The position numbers and the translations under genes are program-made. From assembly GCF_006717045.1 (NCBI RefSeq), contig NZ_VFPH01000001.1:3100001-3164000 (forward strand): DNA of 64,000 bases, given 5' to 3'. The DNA is from Pseudonocardia cypriaca (GTDB lineage: Bacteria; Actinomycetota; Actinomycetes; Mycobacteriales; Pseudonocardiaceae). The notes beneath the pieces were generated by a model. The model worked only from the letters and a program-made list of their open reading frames with translations, did not search any database and had not been told where the DNA came from. Shown in pieces: positions 25,142-32,762 of this stretch. The stretch's first letter is position 1; every line of letters starts with the position of its first letter.

Positions 25142-27901
25142 GTGACAACGGACGACCGGCCGGCCGCCCGCCGGCGGTCAGCGTGGCCGTCACCACGCCA
25201 CTGGAGCGTGCGCGTCAAGTTCTCCGTCGTGCTCGTCGTACCGCTCGTGCTCGCGGTCGCGCTGGGCACCGTCCGGATCCTCGACGAGGTCTCCGAGGCG
25301 GCCGAACGCGGCCTGGTGGCCCGGTTCGTCGCGGCCCAGGGCATGGTCACATCCCTCGTCGTCGACGTGGAGCGCGAGCGCTACCGCGCCACCGAGTTCG
25401 TGGCGAACGGCCGGACCGACGGGCGCGCGCTGCAGGGCGTCGTCGACGCCGTCGACCAGCGCGCCGCGAAGAGCCGCGACGCGGTGGCCAGGGTGGCCGC
25501 CGACGTCCCGGCGATCATCCTCGTCCAGCAGCAGGCCGACCAGGCCATCTCCCGGCTCCCACCGCTGCGCGAGGTGGTCACCCGCTCCAACGCTCCGCCG
25601 GAGGCCGTCGTCGCGCGGTACTCCGAGCTCATCGAGCAGCTCGTGCAGCTCGACACCGCGTTGCTGCGCAACATCAACACGTCCGAGGTCACCGGGCTCG
25701 CCAACGCCCTCGCCGGTCTCAGCGCCGCGCGCAACGAGGCCACCCTCCAGCAGGCCCAGATGGCGATCGCCGTCCGCGGCAGCCTGTCCCCCACCCTCGG
25801 CACCGACCTCCAGTTCAGCAACGCGCGGCTGGAGAGCGCCCTCGCCGACTTCCGCGTCTCGCTGAACGCCCCGCAGCGCGTGCGCTACGCCGGGCTGATC
25901 CCGGGTCCCGGCAACACCGCCCGCAACGGCCTCGTGCAGGCCGTGCTGGCGGGCTCGCCCCCGGCCGGCGACGGTGTCGTCACCGTCGCCGACGTCTACA
26001 GCCGGTTCCTCGGCGAGCTCGACGCGGCCGCCGAGGGGTTGCGCGCCGACCTGCGCAGCGCGGTCACCGAGCGGCGGCAGAGCGCGCTCGTCGAGGCATG
26101 GGGCAACGCCATCGTGCTGCTGCTGGCGCTCGTGCTGGCCGCACTGATCGTCGGCTTCGTGGCCCGTTCGATGATCGCCTCGCTGCGCACCCTGCGCCGC
26201 AGCGCCATCACCGTGGCCCAGGACCAGCTCCCGGAGGCCGTGCGCCGGATGCGCCAGGGCACGGCACCGAACCTCAACATCGCCACGGTGCCGGTCACCA
26301 CGCGCGAGGAGGTGGGCGAGGTCGCCCGCGCCTTCGACGCGGTGCACGAGCAGGCGGTGCGGCTGGCCGCCGAGCAGGCCACGCTGCAGAACAACATCAA
26401 CGCCATGTACGTCAACCTCTCCCGCCGCAGCCAGGCGCTCGTCGACCGGCAGCTCGTGCTCATCGAGCAGCTGGAGGAGGGGGAGGGCGACCCCGAGCAG
26501 CTGTCGGACCTGTTCCGGCTCGACCACCTCGCCACCCGCATGCGGCGCAACTGCGAGAACCTGCTCGTCCTCGCGGGCGCCGACATCCCACGGCCCGCGG
26601 CCGAGGACACCCCCGTGCTCGACGTCCTGCGGGCCGCGGTCTCGGAGATCGAGCACCACCAGCGGGTGCTGGTCCAGAACCCACCGGCAGCCACGTTCGC
26701 CGCCAGCGCGGCCAACGACATCCAGCACCTGCTCGCGGAGCTGCTCGACAACGCCACCAACTTCTCGCCCACCGAGAGCCAGGTGGTGATGAGCTGCAGC
26801 CAGGCCCGCGACGGCTCGATCCTGGTGGAGATCTTCGACGAGGGCATCGGGCTGCCGCCCGGGGAGCTCAGCGCCCTCAACGAGCGGCTGCGCAACCCGA
26901 TCGAGTCCACCGCCTCGGTGGCGGCGTCGCGGCGCATGGGCCTGTTCGTGGTGGGCAGGCTCGCCAACCGGCACGGCATCTCGGTGGGGCTGTTCACCGA
27001 CTCGATGGGCGCCTCGGCCAGCTCGGGCAAGCGTGGCATCACCGCCCGGGTCACGGTCCCGGCCGACCTCGTGCGCGAGCGCGTCGACGAGCCGGACCAG
27101 GTGGTGTGGTCCCGCCTCGAAGCCGGCCCGGCGGCACCCGCCCTGCCGTCCCGCATCGTCCTGCCGCAGAGCCCCCCCGCTCGCAACGACGACGGCGAGG
27201 CGCTGACCCCCGGTACCGCGGGTTCCGACGGCGCAGCGCTGCCGTCGGCCGACTCGCGCCCGGCCCCCCGCCCGCGCTACGACCCCACAAACGGCGAAAC
27301 CACGATGCGCCTCCCGGTGGTGCCCGCCCAGCCCGGACCTCCGGACGATCCGGAGCCCCTGCCCGAACCACCACCGGTCGATCCCGCCGCGGAGCTGCGC
27401 CTGGACCCGATCAGCCTGTTCGAGCCGATCGTCCCCCCGCCCTCGCTCCCCGACCCCGCGGAGCCCCGCCCGCCGGACCCGCTGGCCTCCGACGTGGAGG
27501 AGTTCGAGGCCACACCGATCTTCGCGGAGGTCACCTCGGGCTGGTTCCACGTGCCGGGTAGCAGCCGTCCCGGGGAGGGCCAGCAGGTGCCCGTGGGCGT
27601 CGGGGCCCGCTCCCACCACGGCGCCGACGGTCCCGACCCATCCTCCTTCATCACGTCCGCCGACGCGGTGTGGCAGGCGGCCCGCGCCGCCACCGAGAGC
27701 CAGACCGGCGGCTTCACCGACGCAGGCCTGCCGAAGCGGGTGCCCCGCGGGCGGCTCATGCCCGGCAGCGCCTCCATCCCGGGCGAGCCGCCACCGTCGA
27801 TCTCCGGGCGCGACCCGGATGCGGTCCGCGGGCGACTCACCACGTTCCAGCGCGGCGTGCGCCACGGGCGGCACATACGCGCCGAGGACGAGGGCTCCTG
27901 A
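25142..27901 (+). CDS. CvnA-type (nitrate/nitrite-sensing domain) sensor histidine kinase-like protein
   Basis: About 919 residues. A first membrane helix lies near residues 28-43 (FSVVLVVPLVLAVALG). An extracytoplasmic NIT-like sensor domain follows, then a second helix near 325-341 and a HAMP-like region. LFRLDHLATRMRRN precedes an ATPase domain with N-box ELLDNATNFSP near 530 and EIFDEGIGLPPGEL. The last 300 residues are a Pro-rich, low-complexity tail. This is the architecture of conservon protein CvnA. The expected downstream cvnB, cvnC and cvnD genes are absent and a repeat element follows instead. GTG 25142 lies after GGAGAGACCGAC. Confidence 0.87.
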   Translation: MTTDDRPAARRRSAWPSPRHWSVRVKFSVVLVVPLVLAVALGTVRILDEVSEAAERGLVARFVAAQGMVTSLVVDVERERYRATEFVANGRTDGRALQGVVDAVDQRAAKSRDAVARVAADVPAIILVQQQADQAISRLPPLREVVTRSNAPPEAVVARYSELIEQLVQLDTALLRNINTSEVTGLANALAGLSAARNEATLQQAQMAIAVRGSLSPTLGTDLQFSNARLESALADFRVSLNAPQRVRYAGLIPGPGNTARNGLVQAVLAGSPPAGDGVVTVADVYSRFLGELDAAAEGLRADLRSAVTERRQSALVEAWGNAIVLLLALVLAALIVGFVARSMIASLRTLRRSAITVAQDQLPEAVRRMRQGTAPNLNIATVPVTTREEVGEVARAFDAVHEQAVRLAAEQATLQNNINAMYVNLSRRSQALVDRQLVLIEQLEEGEGDPEQLSDLFRLDHLATRMRRNCENLLVLAGADIPRPAAEDTPVLDVLRAAVSEIEHHQRVLVQNPPAATFAASAANDIQHLLAELLDNATNFSPTESQVVMSCSQARDGSILVEIFDEGIGLPPGELSALNERLRNPIESTASVAASRRMGLFVVGRLANRHGISVGLFTDSMGASASSGKRGITARVTVPADLVRERVDEPDQVVWSRLEAGPAAPALPSRIVLPQSPPARNDDGEALTPGTAGSDGAALPSADSRPAPRPRYDPTNGETTMRLPVVPAQPGPPDDPEPLPEPPPVDPAAELRLDPISLFEPIVPPPSLPDPAEPRPPDPLASDVEEFEATPIFAEVTSGWFHVPGSSRPGEGQQVPVGVGARSHHGADGPDPSSFITSADAVWQAARAATESQTGGFTDAGLPKRVPRGRLMPGSASIPGEPPPSISGRDPDAVRGRLTTFQRGVRHGRHIRAEDEGS

Positions 27902-27950
27902 GCTCGGATTCACATCCACCCAGACCAGGTTCTTGGATATGTCAGCACCG

Positions 27951-28494
27951 TCCAGGCCCACCCTCCCCGGGCCTTCGGTGGCGCCGCGCATCGTGCGGGG
28001 CCGCCCCTCACGCCTCAAGGGCGCTGCTCGATCGCTTCGCGCCCCTTGACCCGCGAGCCTCTACGGCCCCTGGAAGGCCCGCTTCGCGGGCAGGCGGTAG
28101 GCCTGCCCCTTCGGCGCGCGGCGCCACCGAAGGCTGATCCCACCCCACGATCGAGGCTTCGCCCCCGTGGAAACGGGCAAACGGCCGCGAGCGTCGGTCG
28201 CACACCGACTTCGGTGCTCACACACCGACTGCAGTCGGTGTGCGAGGGCAGAAGTCGGTGTGCGAGAGCAAGCAGACGCCCGAGACCGGCCTCCTGGCGG
28301 CGCCGCGCGCCGAAAGGGGCAGGCACGGGGCCTGCCCGCGAAGCGGGCCGGAAGAGGCCGCAGAGGCTCGCAGGTCAAGGGTCGCGGTAGCGATCGCGCA
28401 GCGACGCCGAAGGCGCCCTTGAGCTGTGAGGGGCGGCCCCGCACAATGCGCGGCGCCGCCAGGAGGCCCTGAGGAAGCAACGCCTTGAGCCAGG
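27951..28494. repeat. composite inverted-repeat element, copy A
   Basis: Two units lie inverted around a 153-bp core. The left unit (27971-28134) is bounded by a perfect 19-bp inverted repeat beginning GCCTTCGGTGGCGCCGCGC. The right unit (28288-28468) is bounded by a perfect 21-bp inverted repeat beginning GGCCTCCTGGCGGCGCC. The interiors of the two units are near reverse complements of each other. Conserved outer flanks (TCCAGG on the left, CCTTGAGCCAGG on the right) extend the match with copy B at 47820-48406. No protein gene is supported inside. The element fills the gap between convergent genes. Confidence 0.9.
28201..28262. repeat. four-copy symmetric word array in the core of copy A
   Basis: CACACCGACT occurs at 28201 and 28221 and its complement AGTCGGTGTG at 28233 and 28253. 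Start spacing is 20 on both sides and all four are symmetric about 28231.5. The inner pair forms a perfect 22-bp palindrome and the outer pair matches over 15 bp. Confidence 0.9.
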
Positions 28495-28544
28495 AGACCG
28501 GGCGCAACGGGGCGGTGTCTCGATACGGGCCGCCGCCGCCTCGT

Positions 28545-29558
28545 CTAGCCCGTGATGAGCGGCCACAACCCGGCCGGACCCGCCGCGAGCGCGGTGGTGC
28601 CCAGCTCGGTGTTCCACTCCGCGTCGGAGCCGTCCTCCTCGCGCCAGGCCCACAGCCGGGTGGTCCACAGCCGCAGGTCGTGCTCGCGGGTGAAGCCGAT
28701 CGCGCCGTGCACCTGGTGCGCGATCCGGGCGACGGCGCCCGCGGCCTCCCCGGTGCGGGACTTGGCCGCGGCCACGGCCAGCCGTGTGGACGGCGCCGCG
28801 AAGCCGGCGTCGGCGGCCACCCGGGCCGCCGCGGATGCGGCGGCCGATGCCGCGGCCACCTCGCCCGCCGCGAGCGCCAGCTGCTGCTGCACGGCCTGGA
28901 AACGTCCGATCTGGCGGCCGAACTGCACGCGCTCGCCCGCGTAGCGGACGGAGGCGGCCAGAGCCGCGCGGGCCGCCCCGGCGAGCAGGAGGGCCCGTCC
29001 CAGCGCGGCGCGCAGGCGCAGCTCAGCAGCGGCGCCATCGGGAGCCTCGACGACCGCGGCGGCGGCACCGTCGACCGTGACCGTGTCGCGCGGTTCCTCG
29101 GCGAGGTTGGTCCCTTCGGTGATCTCGACCGCGGCCGGGTCGAGCAGCACCACGCGGGTGCCGGTCAGCACCGCCACACCGGCCGCCGCCCGCGCCCACG
29201 GCACGCGGCGCAGCTCGCCGCGGACCGTCGTGCCCTCCACGTCCAGCTCCCCCGCCACCGCGGTGAGCGGGCCGTCCGGCAGCGGCACACCCGCGGTGTG
29301 CAGGAGCCAACCGGCCAGCAGGTCGGTCTCCACCAGCGGAACGCGGGCGGCGTGGGCGCCTGCCGCCGCGAGCACCACGGCCGCGTCCTCGAGCGTGCCC
29401 TCGCTGCCGCCCGCCTCACCGGGCAGCGTCAGCCGGGCCAGCCCAGTCTCCTCCAGCGTGGCCCACACGCCCGCGTCGAAGCCGGTGTCGTTCGAGGCGG
29501 CGTCCCCGAAGATCGACTCGGCGAGCTCGTGGAGCTCCGCGTTCACGGAAGTAGTCAT
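28545..29558 (-). CDS. acyl-CoA dehydrogenase family protein (second subunit type)
   Basis: A 337-residue acyl-CoA dehydrogenase-like protein. ELHELAESIFGD starts the N-terminal helical domain, RYAGERVQFGRQIGRFQAVQQQLA is the conserved C-terminal-domain motif, and ARIAHQVHGAIGFTREHDLRLW binds the flavin. The middle beta domain is short and degenerate, as in the smaller partner of heteromeric dehydrogenases from steroid or branched-chain degradation. Its ATG overlaps the stop of the longer dehydrogenase gene as ATGA, so the two are probably made as one complex. The CoA substrate is unknown. Confidence 0.87.
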   Translation of the reverse strand: MTTSVNAELHELAESIFGDAASNDTGFDAGVWATLEETGLARLTLPGEAGGSEGTLEDAAVVLAAAGAHAARVPLVETDLLAGWLLHTAGVPLPDGPLTAVAGELDVEGTTVRGELRRVPWARAAAGVAVLTGTRVVLLDPAAVEITEGTNLAEEPRDTVTVDGAAAAVVEAPDGAAAELRLRAALGRALLLAGAARAALAASVRYAGERVQFGRQIGRFQAVQQQLALAAGEVAAASAAASAAARVAADAGFAAPSTRLAVAAAKSRTGEAAGAVARIAHQVHGAIGFTREHDLRLWTTRLWAWREEDGSDAEWNTELGTTALAAGPAGLWPLITG

Positions 29559-30745
29559 CGCAGCCCGAGCCCCCTTGCGACGATCCCGCGCAGCACCTCG
29601 TTGGTGCCGCCACGCAGGGTGAAGCCGGGGGCGTGCAGCACGGCGTCCGCGAGCAGCCGCGGGAACCCGCCCTCCGCACCCGGATCCGGCGGCGTGGCGA
29701 CCAGGAGCCGCGCCACGTCGATCACCTCGTTCTCGTAGCGGGTGCCGAGCTCCTTGACCACGGCGGCGGCCAGCTCCGGCGCCTGCCCCGACTCCAGCGA
29801 GCCGGCGACGGCGAGGGACATCCGCCGCAGCGTCCACAGCCGCGCCACCAGCCCGCCGATCTCCCGTTCGATACCGGTGCTGCCCGCCAGTTCCCCGAGC
29901 ATCGAGACGAGCAGCGGGAACGTCGACAGGAACCGCTCTGGGCCGCTGCGCTCGAACGCGAGCTCGCTCGTGACCTGCTTCCAGCCGGCGCCGATCTCGC
30001 CGAGCACCATGTCGTCGGGCACGAAGACCCGGTCGAAGACGACCTCGTTGAAGTGGTGGGCGCCGGTGAGCAGCGGGATCGGGCGGATCTGCACGCCGGG
30101 TGAGTCGAGCAGCACGATGAACTGCGACAGCCCGGCGTGCCGGTGCTGCTCGTCGCGCGGCGCGGAGCGGGCGAGCGCGAAGAACGCGTGCGCGTGGTGC
30201 GCCCCGGACGTCCACACCTTCGTGCCGGTGAGCTCCCACCCGCCATCGACGCGCTCGGCGCGGGTGCGCACCGCGGCCAGGTCCGACCCCGCGTCGGGCT
30301 CGCTCATCCCGATGCCGAAGTACACCTCGCCCCGTGCGATCCCCGGCAGGAAGCGCTGCCGCTGCTCCTCGGTGCCGAACCGCAGGAGCGTGGGCCCGAT
30401 CTGCCGGTCGGCGATCCAGTGCGCAGCCACGGGCGCACCCGCCGCGAGCAGCTCCTCGGTGACGACGTAGCGGTCCAGCGCCGAGGCACCGTGCCCGCCG
30501 TACTCCTCCGGGATCGTCATGCCCAGCCAGCCGCGCCGCCCCAGCTCCCGGGAGAAGCGCTCGTCCCACCCCGAGAGCCAGACGTCCGCGCGTGGCGTCC
30601 ACCGCCCTGCCTCCTGCTCCTCCGCGAGGAACGCCCTGACCTCGGCGCGCAGGGCCGCGGTACGGGGCGGCAGCTCGGTCGGCGGTGGCACGAGGTCCGG
30701 GAGCCGGTGCAGCGTCGTCGCGGTCACCGGCCCATCCTCGGCCAT
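29555..30745 (-). CDS. acyl-CoA dehydrogenase family protein (first subunit type)
   Basis: About 396 residues. GWLGMTIPEEYGGHGAS is the N-terminal domain signature, FGIGMSEPDAGSDLAAVRTRAE and GTKVWTSGAHHAH are the flavin-proximal beta-domain motifs, and FTLRGGTNEVLRGIVARGLGL closes the C-terminal domain. It would oxidise an acyl-CoA with electrons passed to ETF. It is coupled by ATGA to the shorter dehydrogenase gene. ATG 30745 is used; GTG 30727 is an alternative. The divergent neighbour is an aldehyde dehydrogenase. Confidence 0.88.
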   Translation of the reverse strand: MAEDGPVTATTLHRLPDLVPPPTELPPRTAALRAEVRAFLAEEQEAGRWTPRADVWLSGWDERFSRELGRRGWLGMTIPEEYGGHGASALDRYVVTEELLAAGAPVAAHWIADRQIGPTLLRFGTEEQRQRFLPGIARGEVYFGIGMSEPDAGSDLAAVRTRAERVDGGWELTGTKVWTSGAHHAHAFFALARSAPRDEQHRHAGLSQFIVLLDSPGVQIRPIPLLTGAHHFNEVVFDRVFVPDDMVLGEIGAGWKQVTSELAFERSGPERFLSTFPLLVSMLGELAGSTGIEREIGGLVARLWTLRRMSLAVAGSLESGQAPELAAAVVKELGTRYENEVIDVARLLVATPPDPGAEGGFPRLLADAVLHAPGFTLRGGTNEVLRGIVARGLGLR

Positions 30746-30832
30746 CACGCGGTGCGGCACCGGGTGGTGCGTGCCACAACACTCAGGTGCAGGGGGCTGC
30801 GACGACCGGCCCGCGGTGGCAGCATCGCGGCC

Positions 30833-32317
30833 ATGACGAACTCCGCCGCCAGCAGCACCGACGAGGCCCGGGTGGTCGACGCGGTTCCCACCGGCCTGTT
30901 CATCGGCGGGGAATGGCGCCCTGCCGCGTCGGGCCGCACCCTCACCGTCGACGACCCGGCCACCGGCAAGGCGCTGTGCGAGGTGGCCGATGCGGGCCCG
31001 GAGGACGGGATGGACGCGCTCGCCGCGGCTGCAGCGGCGCAGCAGTCGTTCGCCGCGATGGCGCCGCGGGACCGCGGGGAGATCCTCCGCAGCGCCTACG
31101 AAGTGATCATGGACCGGATCGACGACCTCGCGCTCCTCATGACGCTCGAGATGGGCAAACCGCTCACCGAGAGCCGCGGCGAGATCACCTACGCCGCGGA
31201 GTTCTTCCGCTGGTTCGCCGAGGAGGCGGTCCGCATCGGCGGCGGCTACGCCGTGGCGCCCAACGGCGCGAGCCGCTTCCTCGTGCAGAAGCAGCCGGTC
31301 GGGGTGTCGCTGCTCATCACGCCGTGGAACTTCCCCATGGCGATGGGCACCCGCAAGATCGGCCCGGCGATCGCGGCCGGCTGCGCGATGGTGGTGAAGC
31401 CGGCGCAGCAGACCCCGCTCTCGATGCACGCGCTCGCCGCGATCCTCGCCGAGGTCGGCCTGCCCGACGGCGTGCTGAACCTGGTCACCACCTCCGACGC
31501 GGGCGGCGTGATGGAGCCGCTGATCCGCGACGGCCGGGCGCGCAAGCTCTCCTTCACCGGTTCCACACCCGTCGGCAAGAAGCTCCTGGAGCAGGCCTCG
31601 GAGCAGGTGCTGCGCACGTCGATGGAGCTGGGTGGCAACGCCCCGTTCCTCGTCTTCGACGACGCCGACCTCGACAAGGCGGTCGAGGGCGCGATGCTCG
31701 CCAAGATGCGAAACATGGGTGAGGCCTGCACGGCGGCCAACCGCTTCCTGGTGCAGCGCGGCGTGGCGGAGGAGTTCGCCCGGCGCATCACCGAGCGGAT
31801 GGGCGCGCTGGTCGTCGGCCGCGGCACCGACGAGGGCGTGCAGGTGGGCCCGCTCGTCGACGCGAAGGGCCGCGACAAGGTCGTCGAGCTCGTGCGCGAC
31901 GCCGTCGACCGCGGCGCCCGCGTGCACGTCGGCGGCGAGCCCGGTGACGGGCCCGGGTACTTCTACCGGCCCACCGTGCTGTCCGACGTGCCGCTGGAGG
32001 CCCGGGTCACGTCCGAGGAGATCTTCGGCCCGGTGGCCGCGATCAGCGTGTTCGACGACGAGGACGACGCCGTCGCCGCCGCGAACGACACCGAGTTCGG
32101 CCTGGTCAGCTACCTGTTCACGGAGAACATCAGCCGCGCCCTGCGCGTGTCGGAGCGGCTGGAGTCGGGCATGGTGGGCCTCAACACCGGGCTGGTGTCC
32201 AACCCGGCCGCCCCGTTCGGTGGCATCAAGCAGTCCGGGCTGGGCCGCGAGGGCGGCACCGTCGGCATCGACGAGTTCCTCGAGACCAAGTACGTGGCGA
32301 TCGGTTTCGCCGGCTGA
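30833..32317 (+). CDS. gabD: NAD(P)-dependent succinate-semialdehyde dehydrogenase-type aldehyde dehydrogenase
   Basis: About 494 residues. The family blocks are all present: LLITPWNFPMAMGTRKIGPA, FTGSTPVGKKLL, the catalytic glutamate in MELGGNAPFLVF near residue 264, and the nucleophile in GEACTAANRFLV near 298. The C-terminus has FGGIKQSGLGREGG. The GEAC form and the MALETGKP-like MTLEMGKPL segment are typical of succinate-semialdehyde dehydrogenases, so that name is the best fit, though other semialdehydes are possible. ATG 30833 precedes MTNSAASSTDEAR. It is divergent from the acyl-CoA dehydrogenase pair. Confidence 0.88.
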   Translation: MTNSAASSTDEARVVDAVPTGLFIGGEWRPAASGRTLTVDDPATGKALCEVADAGPEDGMDALAAAAAAQQSFAAMAPRDRGEILRSAYEVIMDRIDDLALLMTLEMGKPLTESRGEITYAAEFFRWFAEEAVRIGGGYAVAPNGASRFLVQKQPVGVSLLITPWNFPMAMGTRKIGPAIAAGCAMVVKPAQQTPLSMHALAAILAEVGLPDGVLNLVTTSDAGGVMEPLIRDGRARKLSFTGSTPVGKKLLEQASEQVLRTSMELGGNAPFLVFDDADLDKAVEGAMLAKMRNMGEACTAANRFLVQRGVAEEFARRITERMGALVVGRGTDEGVQVGPLVDAKGRDKVVELVRDAVDRGARVHVGGEPGDGPGYFYRPTVLSDVPLEARVTSEEIFGPVAAISVFDDEDDAVAAANDTEFGLVSYLFTENISRALRVSERLESGMVGLNTGLVSNPAAPFGGIKQSGLGREGGTVGIDEFLETKYVAIGFAG

Positions 32318-32339
32318 TTCCGATGGGCCGAGACCGGCC

Positions 32340-32762
32340 CTAGCCGCCCGGACGTCCCGCGGGCGCCGGAGGTGCTCCGCCCGGGTTCGGGTCGGGCGCC
32401 CCCGGCGTACCGCCGGCCGGAGCGTTCGGATCCGGCAGGGCCGGGTCCGGCACGGCCGGGTCGGCGGCGTCCCCGGCGGGATCTGCGGTGTTGTCGGGGT
32501 CGCCGACCACGGTCACGATCGTCTCGGGGTTGGTACGGGTGGCGATCGCGTAGGCGAGCGCGACGCCGCCCTGCACCGCCATCAGCACGACGAGCACGCC
32601 GAGTGCCACCGCGGAGGCCCCGTTCAGCGCCCGCACGCGCACCGACTTGCGGTGCTCGCCGGCGCTCGCGGTCTCCACCGCCCACGCCCGCGCGCCCAGC
32701 AGCAGGAAGAGGGCGAGCACGGCTGCCCAGACGACGACGTCGAGCCGGGGGTCGATGGTCAT
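32340..32762 (-). CDS. small membrane protein with Pro/Asp-rich tail, glycan cluster
   Basis: About 140 residues: MTIDPRLDVVVWAAVLALFLLLGARAW forms the first membrane helix, a second helix is near ALGVLVVLMAVQGGVALAYAI, and a C-terminal tail is rich in Pro, Asp, Gly and Ala (PDPALPDPNAPAGG). No family recognised. The ATG overlaps the stop of the large membrane protein gene as ATGA, making it the last gene of the minus-strand cluster. It may be an accessory subunit of the neighbouring membrane protein. It converges with the aldehyde dehydrogenase gene. Confidence 0.72.
   Translation of the reverse strand: MTIDPRLDVVVWAAVLALFLLLGARAWAVETASAGEHRKSVRVRALNGASAVALGVLVVLMAVQGGVALAYAIATRTNPETIVTVVGDPDNTADPAGDAADPAVPDPALPDPNAPAGGTPGAPDPNPGGAPPAPAGRPGG

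Noticed and set aside
28201..28262. CRISPR array
   Set aside because: The repeats are 10 bases, only four copies, and two are inverted. No cas genes are present in the window.
27951..28494. Possible small proteins inside the repeat elements
   Set aside because: Frames in both copies are Arg/Ala/Pro-rich, differ between copies and follow the inverted repeats, so they are by-products of the repeat sequence.
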